64,000 bases of DNA from the NCBI RefSeq assembly GCF_029167105.1, contig NZ_JARFML010000002.1, positions 372,001 through 436,000 of the forward strand, read 5' to 3'. This DNA is from Bradyrhizobium yuanmingense (GTDB lineage: Bacteria; Pseudomonadota; Alphaproteobacteria; Rhizobiales; Xanthobacteraceae). The notes under the pieces were generated by a model. The model was not told where the DNA came from. It did not search any database and worked only from the letters and a program-made list of their open reading frames with translations. A program made the position numbers and the translations under genes. Positions 17,850 to 29,367 of the stretch are shown here, piece after piece; position 1 is the stretch's first letter, and each line of letters opens with the position of its first letter.

Positions 17850-18335
17850 ATGACGACAACGAACCAGATCAGCCTGCGCGCGGACATGCGGCGCGGCCTT
17901 CATGCCTGCTGGCGCGGCCTGCGCATGCTCGCGGCCACCGCCGTGATCGGCGTGGCCCTTGCAGCCTGCACCGGCGAGCAGTTCCAGAAGGGTTACATCC
18001 TGCCGCCCGGCGCGCTCGAGCAGATTCCGATCGGCGCGAGCCAGGATCAGGTGCTGATCGTGATGGGCACGCCTTCGACGGTCGCGACCCTCGACGGTGA
18101 AGTGTTCTACTACATCTCGCAGCGCTCGGAGCGCCCGGTCGCCTTCATGAACCAGAAGGTGGTCGATCAGCGTGTCATCGCAGTCTATTTCGACAAGACC
18201 CGGCGCGTGCGCCGGCTTGCGAATTACGGTCTCCAGGACGGCAAGATCTTCGACTTCATCAGCCGCACCACGCCGACGTCGGGTCAGGAGATGAGCTACC
18301 TCACCCCGCTGTTCAAGCTGCTCAGCTTCAACTGA
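17850..18335 (+). CDS. bamE: Outer membrane protein assembly factor BamE
   Basis: 161 residues. After a basic N-terminus a hydrophobic segment (RMLAATAVIGVALAACTGE) ends in the lipobox LAAC, so it is a lipoprotein attached at that Cys. The BamE/SmpA domain follows: GYILPPGALEQIPIGASQDQ, VLIVMGTPSTVATLDGEVFYY and FDKTRRVRRLANYGLQDG. It is part of the Bam complex that inserts beta-barrel proteins. The N-terminus before the hydrophobic segment is about 20 residues longer than usual; a start within it (ATG at the DMRRG segment) is possible. Confidence 0.92.
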   Translation: MTTTNQISLRADMRRGLHACWRGLRMLAATAVIGVALAACTGEQFQKGYILPPGALEQIPIGASQDQVLIVMGTPSTVATLDGEVFYYISQRSERPVAFMNQKVVDQRVIAVYFDKTRRVRRLANYGLQDGKIFDFISRTTPTSGQEMSYLTPLFKLLSFN

Positions 18336-18550
18336 GGCCGTCGAAGGATTCGATCGAAGCGGCTTGTCGCTTCGCGTCGAAATGCGCGTCGAACGAGACT
18401 CCTGAAGCCGTTTAATTCCATCGCAAGGTATATGAGCTTACGCCTGCGTCGTCGTGCCGCTCTCTGCGCGGCACTTGTCGTCGCGCGCGACTTGCGGTCG
18501 CACGTGCCGTTCCCTACGGTTCCCGCAAAGCAAGAAGCAGGAGTGGATTC

Positions 18551-19552
18551 GTGCATAAGCCTTTGTTGTCCCGCCGTCGTGTGCTCGCCGGTGCTGCCGG
18601 CCTTTCGGCCGCAGCGATTCTGCCGCGATCGAGCCTTGCCGACTGGAAGCCCACTGAAAACGTTCGTCTCATCGTGCCGGCCGCGGCCGGCGGCTCGACC
18701 GACGTGATGGGCCGGCTCCTGGCCGCGCATCTGCAAACCGCCTGGGGTCAGTCGGCCGTCGTGGAAAACCGCTCCGGCGGCGGCGGCACGATCGGCACCG
18801 CCGAGGCCGTGCGCGCCAAGCCGGATGGTCACACCATCCTGGTCGGCAACCCCGGCCCGAACGCGATCGCCTACAGCATCTTCAAGAACCTCAGCTACAA
18901 GCCGGACCAGCTTCAGCCGGTCTCGAACATGATCCGGATTCCGAACATCGTCTCGGCGCATCCGAAGACCGGCATCAAAACGATTCCCGAGCTGATCGCG
19001 TATCTGAAGGCCAATCCGGACAAGCTCAGCTACGCCTCCTCCGGCGTCGGCCAGAGCCCTCACCTTACCGGCGCCTGGTTTCTCCAGCTCACCGGCTTGA
19101 AGATGACGCACATCCCGTTCCGCGGCGCCGGCCCCGCGCTCCAAGCCGCCCTTGCCGGCGACATCCAGATCCTGTTCGACAATCTCTATCCGACCCTGCC
19201 TCAGGTGCAGAGCGGCACGCTCAACGGTCTCTGCGTCACCACGCCCGAGCGCAGCGACCTCGCCAAAGACCTGCCGACCATGCGTGAGAGTGCGCCGGAG
19301 CTGGCGAATTTCGACGTGTCCTCCTGGTTCGCCGTCTTCCTGCCCAAGGGCGCCTCACCCGAGGTGCTGGGCGCGCTCAATCTCCAGGTCAAGGCGATGC
19401 TGGAGCGCGAGGACGTCAAGAAGCAGATCGCCGCCATGGGCGCCCGCGCCGACTACGGCACGCCCGAGCAGTTCGCCGCCTTCGTGGACGCCGAGACGAA
19501 GAAGTTCGCCGGCATCATCCAGAAGGAAGGCCTGCAGATGGACGTGCAGTGA
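18551..19552 (+). CDS. Tripartite tricarboxylate transporter (TctC/Bug) substrate-binding protein
   Basis: 333 residues starting at a GTG seven bases after AGGAG. The N-terminus SRRRVLAGAAGLSAAAIL has twin arginines, so export may use Tat. The Bug fold is shown by VRLIVPAAAGGSTDVMGRLL, VVENRSGGGGTIGT, VAKPDGHT-like RAKPDGHTILVG and the second-domain FRGAGPALQAALAGDIQILF. It binds a carboxylate in the periplasm. No TctA/TctB membrane genes are nearby, so it is an orphan, as most Bug proteins are. It is followed by a palindromic repeat and a bidirectional terminator shared with hppA. Confidence 0.92.
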   Translation: MHKPLLSRRRVLAGAAGLSAAAILPRSSLADWKPTENVRLIVPAAAGGSTDVMGRLLAAHLQTAWGQSAVVENRSGGGGTIGTAEAVRAKPDGHTILVGNPGPNAIAYSIFKNLSYKPDQLQPVSNMIRIPNIVSAHPKTGIKTIPELIAYLKANPDKLSYASSGVGQSPHLTGAWFLQLTGLKMTHIPFRGAGPALQAALAGDIQILFDNLYPTLPQVQSGTLNGLCVTTPERSDLAKDLPTMRESAPELANFDVSSWFAVFLPKGASPEVLGALNLQVKAMLEREDVKKQIAAMGARADYGTPEQFAAFVDAETKKFAGIIQKEGLQMDVQ

Positions 19553-19561
19553 CGCAAAGCG

Positions 19562-19600
19562 TCATTCCGGGGCGGCTCGATAGAGCCGAACCCGGAATGA
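19562..19600. repeat. Palindromic intergenic repeat (TCATTCCGGG type)
   Basis: TCATTCCGGG (19562-19571) pairs with CCCGGAATGA (19591-19600) and encloses an inner CGGCTC-GATA-GAGCCG stem, making one long hairpin just after the TctC-type gene. Its form is that of the short extragenic palindromes common in Bradyrhizobium. Confidence 0.65.
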
Positions 19601-19612
19601 GGGCGAGAAACA

Positions 19613-19642
19613 AAAACCCCGCGGCTCGCGCCGCGGGGTTTT
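19613..19642. terminator. Bidirectional terminator between TctC-type gene and hppA
   Basis: A 13-bp stem AAAACCCCGCGGC / GCCGCGGGGTTTT with a 4-base loop; A runs on one side and T runs on the other serve both convergent genes. Confidence 0.88.
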
Positions 19643-19663
19643 CTCTTGGCGCGTCAGCGCCGC

Positions 19664-21784
<2,121 letters not shown>

Positions 21785-22019
21785 GTGATGTTTGCCTCAG
21801 ATCCTTGATGTACCCCCGGCGCCTTTGTTGTCCGTCGTGCGGTGCAGCGCCTTGATTTTGAACAAAGCCGCCCCCTTGCCCTTAAGGGACGGCTCCAGTC
21901 GGCCGCGAGCTTGCCAAAATCACATTGAGGGTGCAACGCCGGATCAGGCCGAAAAGGCCGATCTCGGCAGGTATTTAGGACCAAGCGCTGAGAACTCAGA
22001 TGCCGGTTTGGAGCAATTC

Positions 22020-23018
22020 CTAGAAGTGGCTGTAGGACAGCCGCGTCAAAAGCAGATCCTGGCCCTGCCCGTCCAGGAAGCGCAGCGGCTTCTGCCCCTC
22101 CGTGATCGTACCGATTGCGGTCACGGCAACGCCGAGGGACTGCCCCGCGGCAATCAGCGTCTCGCATTGTGCCGGCGGAACGGTGCAGAGCACCTCGTAG
22201 TCGTCGCCCCCCGTAAGCAGCGTCTCTACAGACGCGACGTTGCGGGCGCGAAGGCCGGCTGCCGCGGCCGAGAGTGGCAGGCTCGTCACGTCGACCAAAG
22301 CCGAGACCCCGGAGGCGGCACAGAGCTTGGTCAGATCGCCGGCGAGGCCGTCGGAGACGTCCATCGCCGCGGTGGCATGATCGCGCACGGACCGCGCCAG
22401 CACGTTGCGCGGCTGCGGCACCCGATAGCGCGAGACCAGAAAATCCCGTGCCGCGGGATCGGAGGTCAGCGCGCTGGCGGCAGCCCCGCCTTTGAGCACG
22501 TCGAGGCCGAGCGCGGCATCGCCGATCGTGCCCGTCACCAGGACGCGGTCGCCCGGCCTTGCGCCGGTGCGGCCGATCATCCGCCCCCGAGGCACGCGGC
22601 CGAAGGCGGTGATCGAGATCATCTGCGGGCCCGGCGTCGACACCGTGTCGCCACCGAGCAGAGGACAAGCGAAGGTCTTCGCATCCTCGCCCAGCGCGTC
22701 CGCAAAGGGACGCAGCCAGGCATCCTCCTTGCTGCGCAGCGCCAGCGTCAGCACGAACCCTGCCGGCGTCGCTCCTTTCGCCGCGAGATCGGACAGGTTC
22801 ACCCGCAGCGCCTTGCGCGCGGTGGTGTCGGGCGGATCGCTGGCAAGATAATGCACGCCCTCCACCACGGCGTCGGTGGTGACGACGATGTCCTCGCCGG
22901 ACGAGGACAGCACCGCAGCGTCGTCGACCAACCCGAACGCGCCGGGATCGGTCGCCAGCGGTTTGAAGTAGCGCGCGATGAGGGAGTCTTCGCCGGAGGA
23001 ATTTTGCGGAGTGGTCAT
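22020..23018 (-). CDS. thiL: Thiamine-phosphate kinase
   Basis: 332 residues. The ThiL/PurM-like fold is shown by EDSLIARYFKPLA at the N-terminus, LVDDAAVL and VVTTDAVVEGVHY (ATP/Mg binding), SDLAAKGATPAGFVLTLAL and MDVSDGLAGDLTKL. It phosphorylates thiamine monophosphate to the active cofactor. It lies downstream of nusB on the same strand, separated by a palindromic repeat. Confidence 0.95.
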   Translation of the reverse strand: MTTPQNSSGEDSLIARYFKPLATDPGAFGLVDDAAVLSSSGEDIVVTTDAVVEGVHYLASDPPDTTARKALRVNLSDLAAKGATPAGFVLTLALRSKEDAWLRPFADALGEDAKTFACPLLGGDTVSTPGPQMISITAFGRVPRGRMIGRTGARPGDRVLVTGTIGDAALGLDVLKGGAAASALTSDPAARDFLVSRYRVPQPRNVLARSVRDHATAAMDVSDGLAGDLTKLCAASGVSALVDVTSLPLSAAAAGLRARNVASVETLLTGGDDYEVLCTVPPAQCETLIAAGQSLGVAVTAIGTITEGQKPLRFLDGQGQDLLLTRLSYSHF

Positions 23019-23041
23019 CAGCTAGATCCATCATCTCCGGC

Positions 23042-23126
23042 CGTCATTGCGAGCGAAGCGAAGCAATCCAGACTGCCCCGGAGAAATAGTCTGGATTGCT
23101 TCGTCGCTACGCTCCTCGCAATGACG
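23042..23126. repeat. Palindromic intergenic repeat, CGTCATTGCGAG family, copy 1
   Basis: CGTCATTGCGAG at one end and CTCGCAATGACG at the other form the arms; inner arms GAAGCAATCCAGACT and AGTCTGGATTGCTTC pair too. The same family occurs at 36000-36122 and 46517-46596. It sits between nusB and thiL. Confidence 0.8.
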
Positions 23127-23134
23127 ACCTCCAA

Positions 23135-23632
23135 CTACCCCCGCCCGAACTCGTCGCCGCGAAACTGGCGGCCGATCTGGTCGAGCACGGCGTTGACCAT
23201 GCCGGTCTCCTCGCGGTCGACGAAAGCATTGGCGACGTCGACATATTCGGAGACCACCACCCGGCCCGGCACGTCCTTGCGATGCTGGAGCTCATAGGCT
23301 CCTGCCCGCAGCACCGCCCGCAGGATCGCCTCGATGCGCTTGAGCGGCCAGCCCTTCGACAACGCCTCGTCGATCAGGGGATCGAGCTTCTTCTGGTCGC
23401 GGACGACGCCGGAGACGACGTCGCGGAAAAAGGCGGCTTCCGCCGGCAGATACGTCTCGCCCTCGACCTCGTTGCCGAGCCAATGGCTTTCGAACTCGGC
23501 AAAGATGTCGTTGATGCCCGCACCGGCTATGTCCATCTGGTACAGCGCCTGCACGGCTGCGAGCCGTGCCGCGCCGCGCCGGTTTGCCTTCTTCTCGACA
23601 ACGCCTGTCGGCTTCTTGGTGTTATCGGCCAT
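23135..23632 (-). CDS. nusB: Transcription antitermination factor NusB
   Basis: 165 residues from MADNTKK. The NusB fold is visible: RRGAARLAAVQALYQMDIAG, FRDVVSGVVRDQKKLDPLID, WPLKRIEAILRAVLRAGAYE and VISEYVD-like VVSEYVDVANAFVDREET. It binds boxA RNA with NusE for rRNA antitermination. Its start is four bases after the ribH stop, the usual ribH-nusB pair. Confidence 0.96.
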   Translation of the reverse strand: MADNTKKPTGVVEKKANRRGAARLAAVQALYQMDIAGAGINDIFAEFESHWLGNEVEGETYLPAEAAFFRDVVSGVVRDQKKLDPLIDEALSKGWPLKRIEAILRAVLRAGAYELQHRKDVPGRVVVSEYVDVANAFVDREETGMVNAVLDQIGRQFRGDEFGRG

Positions 23633-23636
23633 GGCT

Positions 23637-24128
23637 TCAGGCCTGCGCCAGGCGGCGTTTGATGCGCAGCATCGCAAGCGCGGCGCGCGCGGCATCGCCG
23701 CCCTTGTTGAGTTCGCTGGCGCGCGCCCGCGCCCAGGCCTGCGCCTCGGTGTTGACGGTGAGGATGCCGTTGCCGAGCGGCAGCTTCCGCGCCACGGCGA
23801 GGTCCATCAGCGCGCGCGAGGATTCCTGCGAGACGATCTCGAAATGAATGGTGTCGCCGCGGATCACGCAGCCGAGCGCGATCACCGCATCATAGGGCCT
23901 GCCGTTCGCCGCCGCGGCATCGACCGCGATGGCGACTGCCGCGGGGATCTCCAGCGCACCGGGAACCGTGATGACGTCGTGGGTCAGGCCGGCCGCCTTC
24001 AGCTCGGCGACCGCGCCGTCCAGCAGCGCATCCTGGAGATCGTCATAGAACCGCGCCTCGACAATCAGCGCGCGCGCGCCGGAAATGTCGGTCTGGTCCT
24101 TCAGGGGTGCGCGTCGCGCGTCTGCCAT
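23637..24128 (-). CDS. ribH: 6,7-dimethyl-8-ribityllumazine synthase
   Basis: 163 residues. The lumazine synthase core shows [34 protein letters not shown] (with the catalytic His) and [20 protein letters not shown]. It joins the pyrimidine and dihydroxybutanone phosphate in riboflavin synthesis. The ATG at 24128 has AGG six bases upstream. A palindromic repeat separates it from ribE. Confidence 0.97.
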   Translation of the reverse strand: MADARRAPLKDQTDISGARALIVEARFYDDLQDALLDGAVAELKAAGLTHDVITVPGALEIPAAVAIAVDAAAANGRPYDAVIALGCVIRGDTIHFEIVSQESSRALMDLAVARKLPLGNGILTVNTEAQAWARARASELNKGGDAARAALAMLRIKRRLAQA

Positions 24129-24142
24129 CGTCAACCTATTCT

Positions 24143-24224
24143 GTCATTGCCGGGCTTGACCCGGCAATCCATCGGGCAAGCCCCTCTTAAGAGGATGGAT
24201 GCGCGGGTCAAGCCCGCGCATGAC
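24143..24224. repeat. Palindromic intergenic repeat, GGGCTTGACCCGG family
   Basis: Two nested hairpins: one arm carries CATTGCCGGGCTTGACCCGG and AATCCAT, the other ATGGATGCGCGGGTCAAGCC with CGCGCATGAC. It sits between ribE and ribH on the minus strand. A related but diverged copy is at 46625-46747. Confidence 0.7.
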
Positions 24225-24239
24225 GATCTTTAATCACCG

Positions 24240-24863
24240 TCACTTCATTTCCGTCAGCCGCGCCGCGTAGCGGGCCATCAGGTCGACCTCGATATTGACC
24301 TCATCCCCCGCCTTCCAGCTGCCGATCGTCGTGACATCAAGCGTGTGCGGAATGATCAGCACCGAAAAGGTCACGTCTGCAACCGTATTGATCGTCAGCG
24401 AGACGCCGTCGAGCGTGATCGAGCCCTTGGTGGCGATGAACCGGGCCAGCTCCCGGGTCGTCGAGAGCACGAAGCGCGCCATATCCGGCAAGTCCTCCCG
24501 GCTGACGATGGTTGCAATGCCATCGGCGTGGCCGGCGACGATATGGCCGCCGAGCTCGTCGCCGATCTTCAGCGCGCGCTCGAGGTTGAGCCTGGTGCCG
24601 ACCTTCCAGTGCTTGGCCGTCGTCAGCGCCAGCGTCTCGGCCGCGGTGTCGACGTCGAACCAGGTCCTTTGCTTGGAGTCCATGCCATCCGCAACGCCCG
24701 AGCCAACCACGGTCAGGCAGACGCCGTTGCAGGCGATCGAGGCGCCGTCCGCAATCGTGCTCTGATCGTAGCGGCAGGCGATCCGCAGCCGGTGCAGCTG
24801 CCCCTGCGCCGTTGGCGTGAAGCTGACGATCTCGCCGATATCGGTGACAATGCCGGTGAACAT
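24240..24863 (-). CDS. ribE: Riboflavin synthase, alpha subunit
   Basis: 207 residues made of two similar lumazine-binding halves: [15 protein letters not shown] and later GGHIVAGHADGIATIVSRED. CNGVCLTVV in the first half and ITLDGVSLTINTV in the second are the paired substrate sites. It dismutates two lumazines into riboflavin. Its ATG shares one base with the ribD stop, so it is coupled to ribD. Confidence 0.96.
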   Translation of the reverse strand: MFTGIVTDIGEIVSFTPTAQGQLHRLRIACRYDQSTIADGASIACNGVCLTVVGSGVADGMDSKQRTWFDVDTAAETLALTTAKHWKVGTRLNLERALKIGDELGGHIVAGHADGIATIVSREDLPDMARFVLSTTRELARFIATKGSITLDGVSLTINTVADVTFSVLIIPHTLDVTTIGSWKAGDEVNIEVDLMARYAARLTEMK

Positions 24864-26011
24864 TACGCGCGCTCGTAGATGGTGAGAGTATCCTTGCCGC
24901 AGGTCTCGCTAGCATGAACCTTGTAGGCCGGCGACTGCGTGATTTTCGACAGGGGCAATGCATCGAGCGCATCGACGCCGCCTTCGCCGACCGCTTCCGC
25001 TCCGCGGAACAGCCAGACCTCGTCGACGAGATCGGCCGCGACGAACGATGCCGCAATGCGGCTGCCGCCCTCGACCATCAGCCGCGTGATGCCCTTCTCC
25101 GCCAGCGCATGCAGCACGGCCGAAAGATCGAGCCCGGATGCACTCCCTGGAGGCATGCGCATGATTTGCACACCGGCCGCGCCAAGGCGCGTCGCGGCGG
25201 CCGCTTCCGCAAGCTCGGAAGCGATCACCCAAAGCGGCATCTCGCGCGCGGATCGAACCAGCTGGCTCGATGCGGGTATGCGCAGGCTCCGGTCGAGCAC
25301 CACACGCACCGGCGAGCGCGCCGTCATGCCCGGCAGGCGGCAGTTGAGCTGCGGATCATCCGCCAGCACCGTGCCGATGCCGACCAGGATGGCATCGCTT
25401 TGCGCGCGGAGCAGATGCACCCGATTGCGTGCCGCCTCCCCCGTGATCGCAAGCGGCTTGCCGCCGGCCGCGCCGATCTTGGCGTCGGGCGAGACCGCGA
25501 GCTTCAGGATCACATGAGGACGCTGGTCCCGGATGCGGCGGAAATGTCCGGCATGATCGAACGCGGCCTCCGCCGCGCACAGACCGACGTCCACATTGAT
25601 GCCGGCTGCGCGCAGGCGCGCATGGCCCTGGCCCGCAACTTCCGGATTGGGGTCCTCGATCGCCGCGACCACGCGCTTGATGCCGGCGGCGATCACCGCA
25701 TCGGCGCAAGGCGGCGACTTGCCGAAATGCGAGCACGGCTCCAGCGTGACATAGAGCGTGGCGCCCCGCGCCGCTTCGCCCGCCCGCCGCAACGCCTCGG
25801 GCTCACCGTGCGGACGTCCGCCTGCTTGGGTCCAGCCGCGGCCGACGATGACGCCGTCCTTAACGATGACGGCGCCCACGGCCGGATTGGGCCAGGTCCG
25901 GCCCTGCCCGCGCCGACCGAGCGCAAGCGCCAGCTCCATGAAGCGGCGATCAGCCTCCTTGGCCTCGCGGGCCTTCTGCGCGAACTGGTCTTCCAGGATG
26001 CGGAAGATCAT
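24863..26011 (-). CDS. ribD: Bifunctional riboflavin deaminase-reductase RibD
   Basis: 382 residues. The N-terminal deaminase domain has the zinc motif HGEPEAL and [19 protein letters not shown] (His, Cys, Cys ligands); the C-terminal reductase has [40 protein letters not shown] and [11 protein letters not shown] for NADPH and substrate. It carries out the second and third steps of riboflavin synthesis. The frame runs further upstream but the true start at 26011 overlaps the nrdR stop by four bases. Confidence 0.96.
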   Translation of the reverse strand: MIFRILEDQFAQKAREAKEADRRFMELALALGRRGQGRTWPNPAVGAVIVKDGVIVGRGWTQAGGRPHGEPEALRRAGEAARGATLYVTLEPCSHFGKSPPCADAVIAAGIKRVVAAIEDPNPEVAGQGHARLRAAGINVDVGLCAAEAAFDHAGHFRRIRDQRPHVILKLAVSPDAKIGAAGGKPLAITGEAARNRVHLLRAQSDAILVGIGTVLADDPQLNCRLPGMTARSPVRVVLDRSLRIPASSQLVRSAREMPLWVIASELAEAAAATRLGAAGVQIMRMPPGSASGLDLSAVLHALAEKGITRLMVEGGSRIAASFVAADLVDEVWLFRGAEAVGEGGVDALDALPLSKITQSPAYKVHASETCGKDTLTIYERA

Positions 26012-26490
26012 TTGCGGATCGCGGCGAGCCGCGCTTCCTCCTCGCCGGAGAGCTCGCCGAGCACGTCGGCGAAATCCTTGGCCTCGCGGAAATTGCGGTA
26101 GACCGAGGCAAAGCGCACATAGGCGACGTCGTCGAGCGTGCGCAGATGCTCCATCACGGTCTCGCCGATCACCTCCGAGGAGATCTCGGCCTCGCCACCG
26201 GTCTCGAGCTCGCGCACGATGGTGGAGACCATCTTCTCCACGCGCTCCGGCTCGACCTGCCGCTTGCGAAGCGAGATCTGCACCGAGCGCATCAGCTTGT
26301 CGCGGTCGAACGGCACGCGGCGGCCGTTGCGCTTGATCACCGTGAGCTCGCGCAGCTGCACGCGCTCGAAGGTGGTGAAGCGGAAATTGCAGGCGACGCA
26401 CACGCGCCGCCTGCGGATCACGGACGAGTCCTCGGTCGGACGCGAGTCCTTTACCTGCGTATCGAGACTGTTGCAGTTCGGGCAGCGCAT
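26008..26490 (-). CDS. nrdR: Transcriptional repressor NrdR
   Basis: 160 residues. The N-terminal zinc ribbon [18 protein letters not shown] and [15 protein letters not shown] has four Cys; the ATP-cone follows with [20 protein letters not shown]. NrdR senses dATP/ATP and represses ribonucleotide reductase genes. It lies between glyA and ribD, a standard alphaproteobacterial order. Confidence 0.97.
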   Translation of the reverse strand: MRCPNCNSLDTQVKDSRPTEDSSVIRRRRVCVACNFRFTTFERVQLRELTVIKRNGRRVPFDRDKLMRSVQISLRKRQVEPERVEKMVSTIVRELETGGEAEISSEVIGETVMEHLRTLDDVAYVRFASVYRNFREAKDFADVLGELSGEEEARLAAIRK

Positions 26491-26560
26491 CCGTGTGACC
26501 TTTATTTTCGCATGATCTCTTCGGAAAACCGGTACCCACTTTTCCGGATCATGCGGCGCC

Positions 26561-27859
26561 TTACTGGTAGATCGGGAACCGGTCGGTGAGCGCCTTGACC
26601 CGTTCCTTGATCGCAGCCTCCACCAACGGCGCCTTGCCGTCGGAGGATTGCGCGATGGCGTTGAGGACCTCTGCGATCATGCCGCCGACCTGCTGGAATT
26701 CGGCCACGCCGAACCCGCGGCTGGTCGCAGCCGGCGTGCCGAGCCGAATGCCCGAGGTCACGAAGGGCGATTCCGGGTCGAACGGAATGCCGTTCTTGTT
26801 GCAGGTGATGGCGGCGCGGACCAGCGCCTTCTCCGAGACGTTGCCCTTCAGGCCCTTCGGCCGGAGATCGACCAGCATCAGATGATTGTCGGTGCCGCCG
26901 GAGACGATATCGAGACCATGGCCCTTCAGGGTCTCGGCCAAGGCCTTGGCGTTCTCGACGATGTTCTTGGCGTAGACCTTGAAGTCCGGACGCAGCGCCT
27001 CGCCGAAGGCGACCGCCTTGGCTGCAATCACGTGCATCAAAGGACCGCCCTGCAGGCCTGGGAAGATCGCCGAGTTGAGCTTCTTGGTCAGCGTCTCGTC
27101 ATTCCACAGCATCAGGCCGCCGCGCGGACCGCGCAGCGACTTATGCGTCGTGGTGGTGGTGACGTGCGCATACGGCACCGGGGAAGCATGCACGCCGCCG
27201 GCGACGAGGCCGGCGAAATGCGCCATGTCCACCAGCAGGTAGGCGCCGACGCTGTCGGCGATCTCGCGGAAACGCTTGAAGTCCCAGGCGCGCGAATAGG
27301 CCGAGCCGCCGGCGATGATCAGCTTCGGCTTGACCTCTTCGGCCTGCCTGGCGACCGCATCCATGTCGATGATCTGGTCCTCGCGGCGCACGGTGTAATG
27401 CGCGGCCTTGAACCACTTGCCGCTCATGTTCACGGGCGAGCCATGGGTGAGATGGCCGCCGGCGGCGAGATCGAGACCCATGAAGGTGTCGCCCGGCTGC
27501 AGCAGCGCCAGGAACACCGCCTGGTTCATCTGACTGCCGGAGTTCGGCTGCACGTTGGCGAAACTGGCGCCGAACAGCTTCTTGGCGCGATCGATCGCAA
27601 GGTTCTCGGCGACGTCGACCCACTCACAACCGCCGTAGTAGCGCGCGCCCGGATAACCTTCCGCATATTTGTTGGTCATGACCGAACCCTGCGCTTCCAG
27701 CACGGCCCGGCTGACGATGTTCTCGGAGGCGATCAGCTCGACCTCGTGGCGCTGCCGGCCGAGCTCGCCCTTGATGGCGGCGGCGATTTCCGGATCGGCC
27801 TGGTCGAGCGAGGCGGTGAAAAACGAATCGGGCGCGGAGGCGGACTTGGGTGCGGTCAT
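26561..27859 (-). CDS. glyA: Serine hydroxymethyltransferase
   Basis: 432 residues. The PLP lysine is in [15 protein letters not shown], the folate/PLP contacts in [17 protein letters not shown] and [13 protein letters not shown]. It interconverts serine and glycine with tetrahydrofolate and supplies one-carbon units. About 70 bases separate it from nrdR, possibly one transcript. The 262-base region upstream carries its promoter. Confidence 0.97.
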   Translation of the reverse strand: MTAPKSASAPDSFFTASLDQADPEIAAAIKGELGRQRHEVELIASENIVSRAVLEAQGSVMTNKYAEGYPGARYYGGCEWVDVAENLAIDRAKKLFGASFANVQPNSGSQMNQAVFLALLQPGDTFMGLDLAAGGHLTHGSPVNMSGKWFKAAHYTVRREDQIIDMDAVARQAEEVKPKLIIAGGSAYSRAWDFKRFREIADSVGAYLLVDMAHFAGLVAGGVHASPVPYAHVTTTTTHKSLRGPRGGLMLWNDETLTKKLNSAIFPGLQGGPLMHVIAAKAVAFGEALRPDFKVYAKNIVENAKALAETLKGHGLDIVSGGTDNHLMLVDLRPKGLKGNVSEKALVRAAITCNKNGIPFDPESPFVTSGIRLGTPAATSRGFGVAEFQQVGGMIAEVLNAIAQSSDGKAPLVEAAIKERVKALTDRFPIYQ

Positions 27860-28121
27860 CTTGCGAATATCTCCACCGCCGCAGCCTTTTGGCGGGCTAC
27901 GGGCGGGTCTGGTGTGGCGGTCGGAAGCACGCGCGATCTACCACATCGCCCGCAACAGGCCAAGCATTTGCGGGTCGGGCCTGATATTTATGCAAGATAT
28001 GGTGGGATTGGGGGTTTCAGCCCGGGAGCGGTTTTGCGAGGCCGCTCCCTGTCAGTATCCGGGCCAGGGCCACTTTGGCCTTATTCTTTGCCCGCTCCCT
28101 TTAGGTAGAGCCGGCGTCGTT
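27860..28121. other. Upstream region of glyA with a G+C-rich hairpin
   Basis: A stem GGGAGCGG / CCGCTCCC lies at 28024-28049 with a 10-base loop. It is just beyond the stop of the 73-residue gene on the minus strand and could end that transcript, though no T run follows. The rest should hold the glyA promoter. Confidence 0.45.
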
Positions 28122-28343
28122 CTACAGCCCCGTATACCCCGCTTTCACCGGGTCGACGCTGCCGTCGAGCTGGCGCAGATAGGTCAGGCCGCAGACGGTC
28201 AACCTGTGGGTGTCGGTCTCGCCGGCTTCCATGAGGATGCTGAGGTAATTCGTAACCTTTTCACGCGCCTCCGCGCTGGCCGCCGCGGTGCGGTTGGCGA
28301 GCAGGTCATAGGTCTGCATGATGCGGTCGATGGCAGCTTCCAT
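28122..28343 (-). CDS. Small hypothetical protein (73 aa)
   Basis: 73 residues, MEAAIDRIMQTYDLLANRTA onward, helical and acidic, with no membrane or signal segment. The ATG at 28343 is preceded by AGAGG at five bases; a TTG 15 codons upstream overlaps the preceding gene but has a weaker signal. It follows the 78-residue gene closely and is probably cotranscribed with it. No family recognised. Confidence 0.65.
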   Translation of the reverse strand: MEAAIDRIMQTYDLLANRTAAASAEAREKVTNYLSILMEAGETDTHRLTVCGLTYLRQLDGSVDPVKAGYTGL

Positions 28344-28380
28344 GTCATCCTCTGGTTGGTCGGGATCTTGGGGGTTTTGA

Positions 28381-28617
28381 TCAGGCAACCGCTCTGGCCT
28401 CAGTCTGCGCCTGGAACCGGGAGATGGCCTTGTTGGCCAGCCTGATCTTGTTGAATTCGCCCTGCTGGAGCAGCTTGACGATCAGGTGAAGCAGGCGGTC
28501 GTCGTTGACGAGAGTGTCCGGAATCGCGCCGGAGCGGCGAAGATAGTTCGCGGCGATGGCGTAGGCCTCGCTGACGAGTTCCACGTTCATCACCCGAAGC
28601 CCGCGCTCGACCAGCAT
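28381..28617 (-). CDS. Small hypothetical protein (78 aa)
   Basis: 78 residues with predicted helices (VELVSEAYAIAANYLRRSG, DDRLLHLIVKLLQQGE, KIRLANKAISRF). No signal or membrane segment. GGAG lies seven bases before the ATG. It forms a two-gene unit with the 73-residue gene downstream, between the ldtR-type gene and glyA. Function unknown. Confidence 0.65.
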   Translation of the reverse strand: MLVERGLRVMNVELVSEAYAIAANYLRRSGAIPDTLVNDDRLLHLIVKLLQQGEFNKIRLANKAISRFQAQTEARAVA

Positions 28618-28817
28618 TGCCGTTTCTCCGATCCGAAGGAGATAAGCGCCGAGCCCGGAACTTGTTCCTGGCCGCCGAGGGATTTTTTCGCAGGTGCAAA
28701 AAATATCGACGCACCGGTCCGGGGCAACTCCGGGCCGGCGCGCTTGGGGAAGTCAGGCACGTTCGGGAGGGCTGCCGGTCTTGTTGCGGGCCGGCTTCGC
28801 CCAGATCCCTTTAGAAC

Positions 28818-29336
28818 TCAGAGGCGATAGAGGATCTGGTCGGTCCAGAACCGCTCCAGGCGGTGCAGCGACTTGTTGAGGGTCGCGAACTCGTCGCCGG
28901 AGATGCCGCCGACCTGCTCCACCGTCTTGACGTGCTTCTGGTAGAGCGCATCGACGATGCGGCGGACTTCCTGGCCCTGCGGGGTCAGGCGGATGCGCAC
29001 CGAGCGGCGATCGACCCGCGAGCGCTGATGATCGAGGAAGCCGAGCTCGACGAGCTTCTTCAGATTGTAGGAGACGTTGGAGCCGAGATAGTAACCGCGC
29101 GTGCGCAGCTCGCCCGCGGTCAGCTCCTTGTCGCCGATGTTGTAGAGCAAGAGCGCCTGGACCGAGTTGATGTCCGCGCGGCCGCGGCGATCGAATTCGT
29201 CCTTGATCACGTCGAGGAGCCGGCGATGCAGCCGCTCCACCAGAGTCAAAGCTTCCAGATAGAGCGACTGCACCGAACCCTGCTGGCCGGACACGCGCTC
29301 TGCGGTATCTGCCGCAGTTGCGACGGCTTTCATCAT
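28818..29336 (-). CDS. ldtR: MarR-type regulator, LdtR-like
   Basis: 172 residues. The winged helix is seen in INSVQALLLYNIGDKELTAG, LRTRGYYLGSNVSYNLKKLV and LGFLDHQRSRVDRRSVRIRL, closely resembling rhizobial LdtR, which controls L,D-transpeptidase and motility genes in Liberibacter and Bradyrhizobium. That assignment rests on resemblance remembered, not on a search. A TGTCG-N7-CGACA inverted repeat at 29351-29367, 15 bases upstream of the start codon, may be its own operator. Confidence 0.82.
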   Translation of the reverse strand: MMKAVATAADTAERVSGQQGSVQSLYLEALTLVERLHRRLLDVIKDEFDRRGRADINSVQALLLYNIGDKELTAGELRTRGYYLGSNVSYNLKKLVELGFLDHQRSRVDRRSVRIRLTPQGQEVRRIVDALYQKHVKTVEQVGGISGDEFATLNKSLHRLERFWTDQILYRL

Positions 29337-29350
29337 GACACTTCCCCTGT

Positions 29351-29367
29351 TGTCGTTTTTATCGACA
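29351..29367. promoter_or_regulatory. Inverted repeat upstream of ldtR-like gene
   Basis: TGTCG, TTTTTAT, CGACA: a 5-bp perfect inverted repeat of the size a MarR dimer binds, placed where binding would block the leader of the ldtR-like gene. Confidence 0.4.

Noticed and set aside
24040..26490. FMN riboswitch in the rib cluster
   Set aside because: No RFN-element conserved blocks are visible upstream of ribD, ribE or ribH; the gaps are too short or filled by a palindromic repeat.
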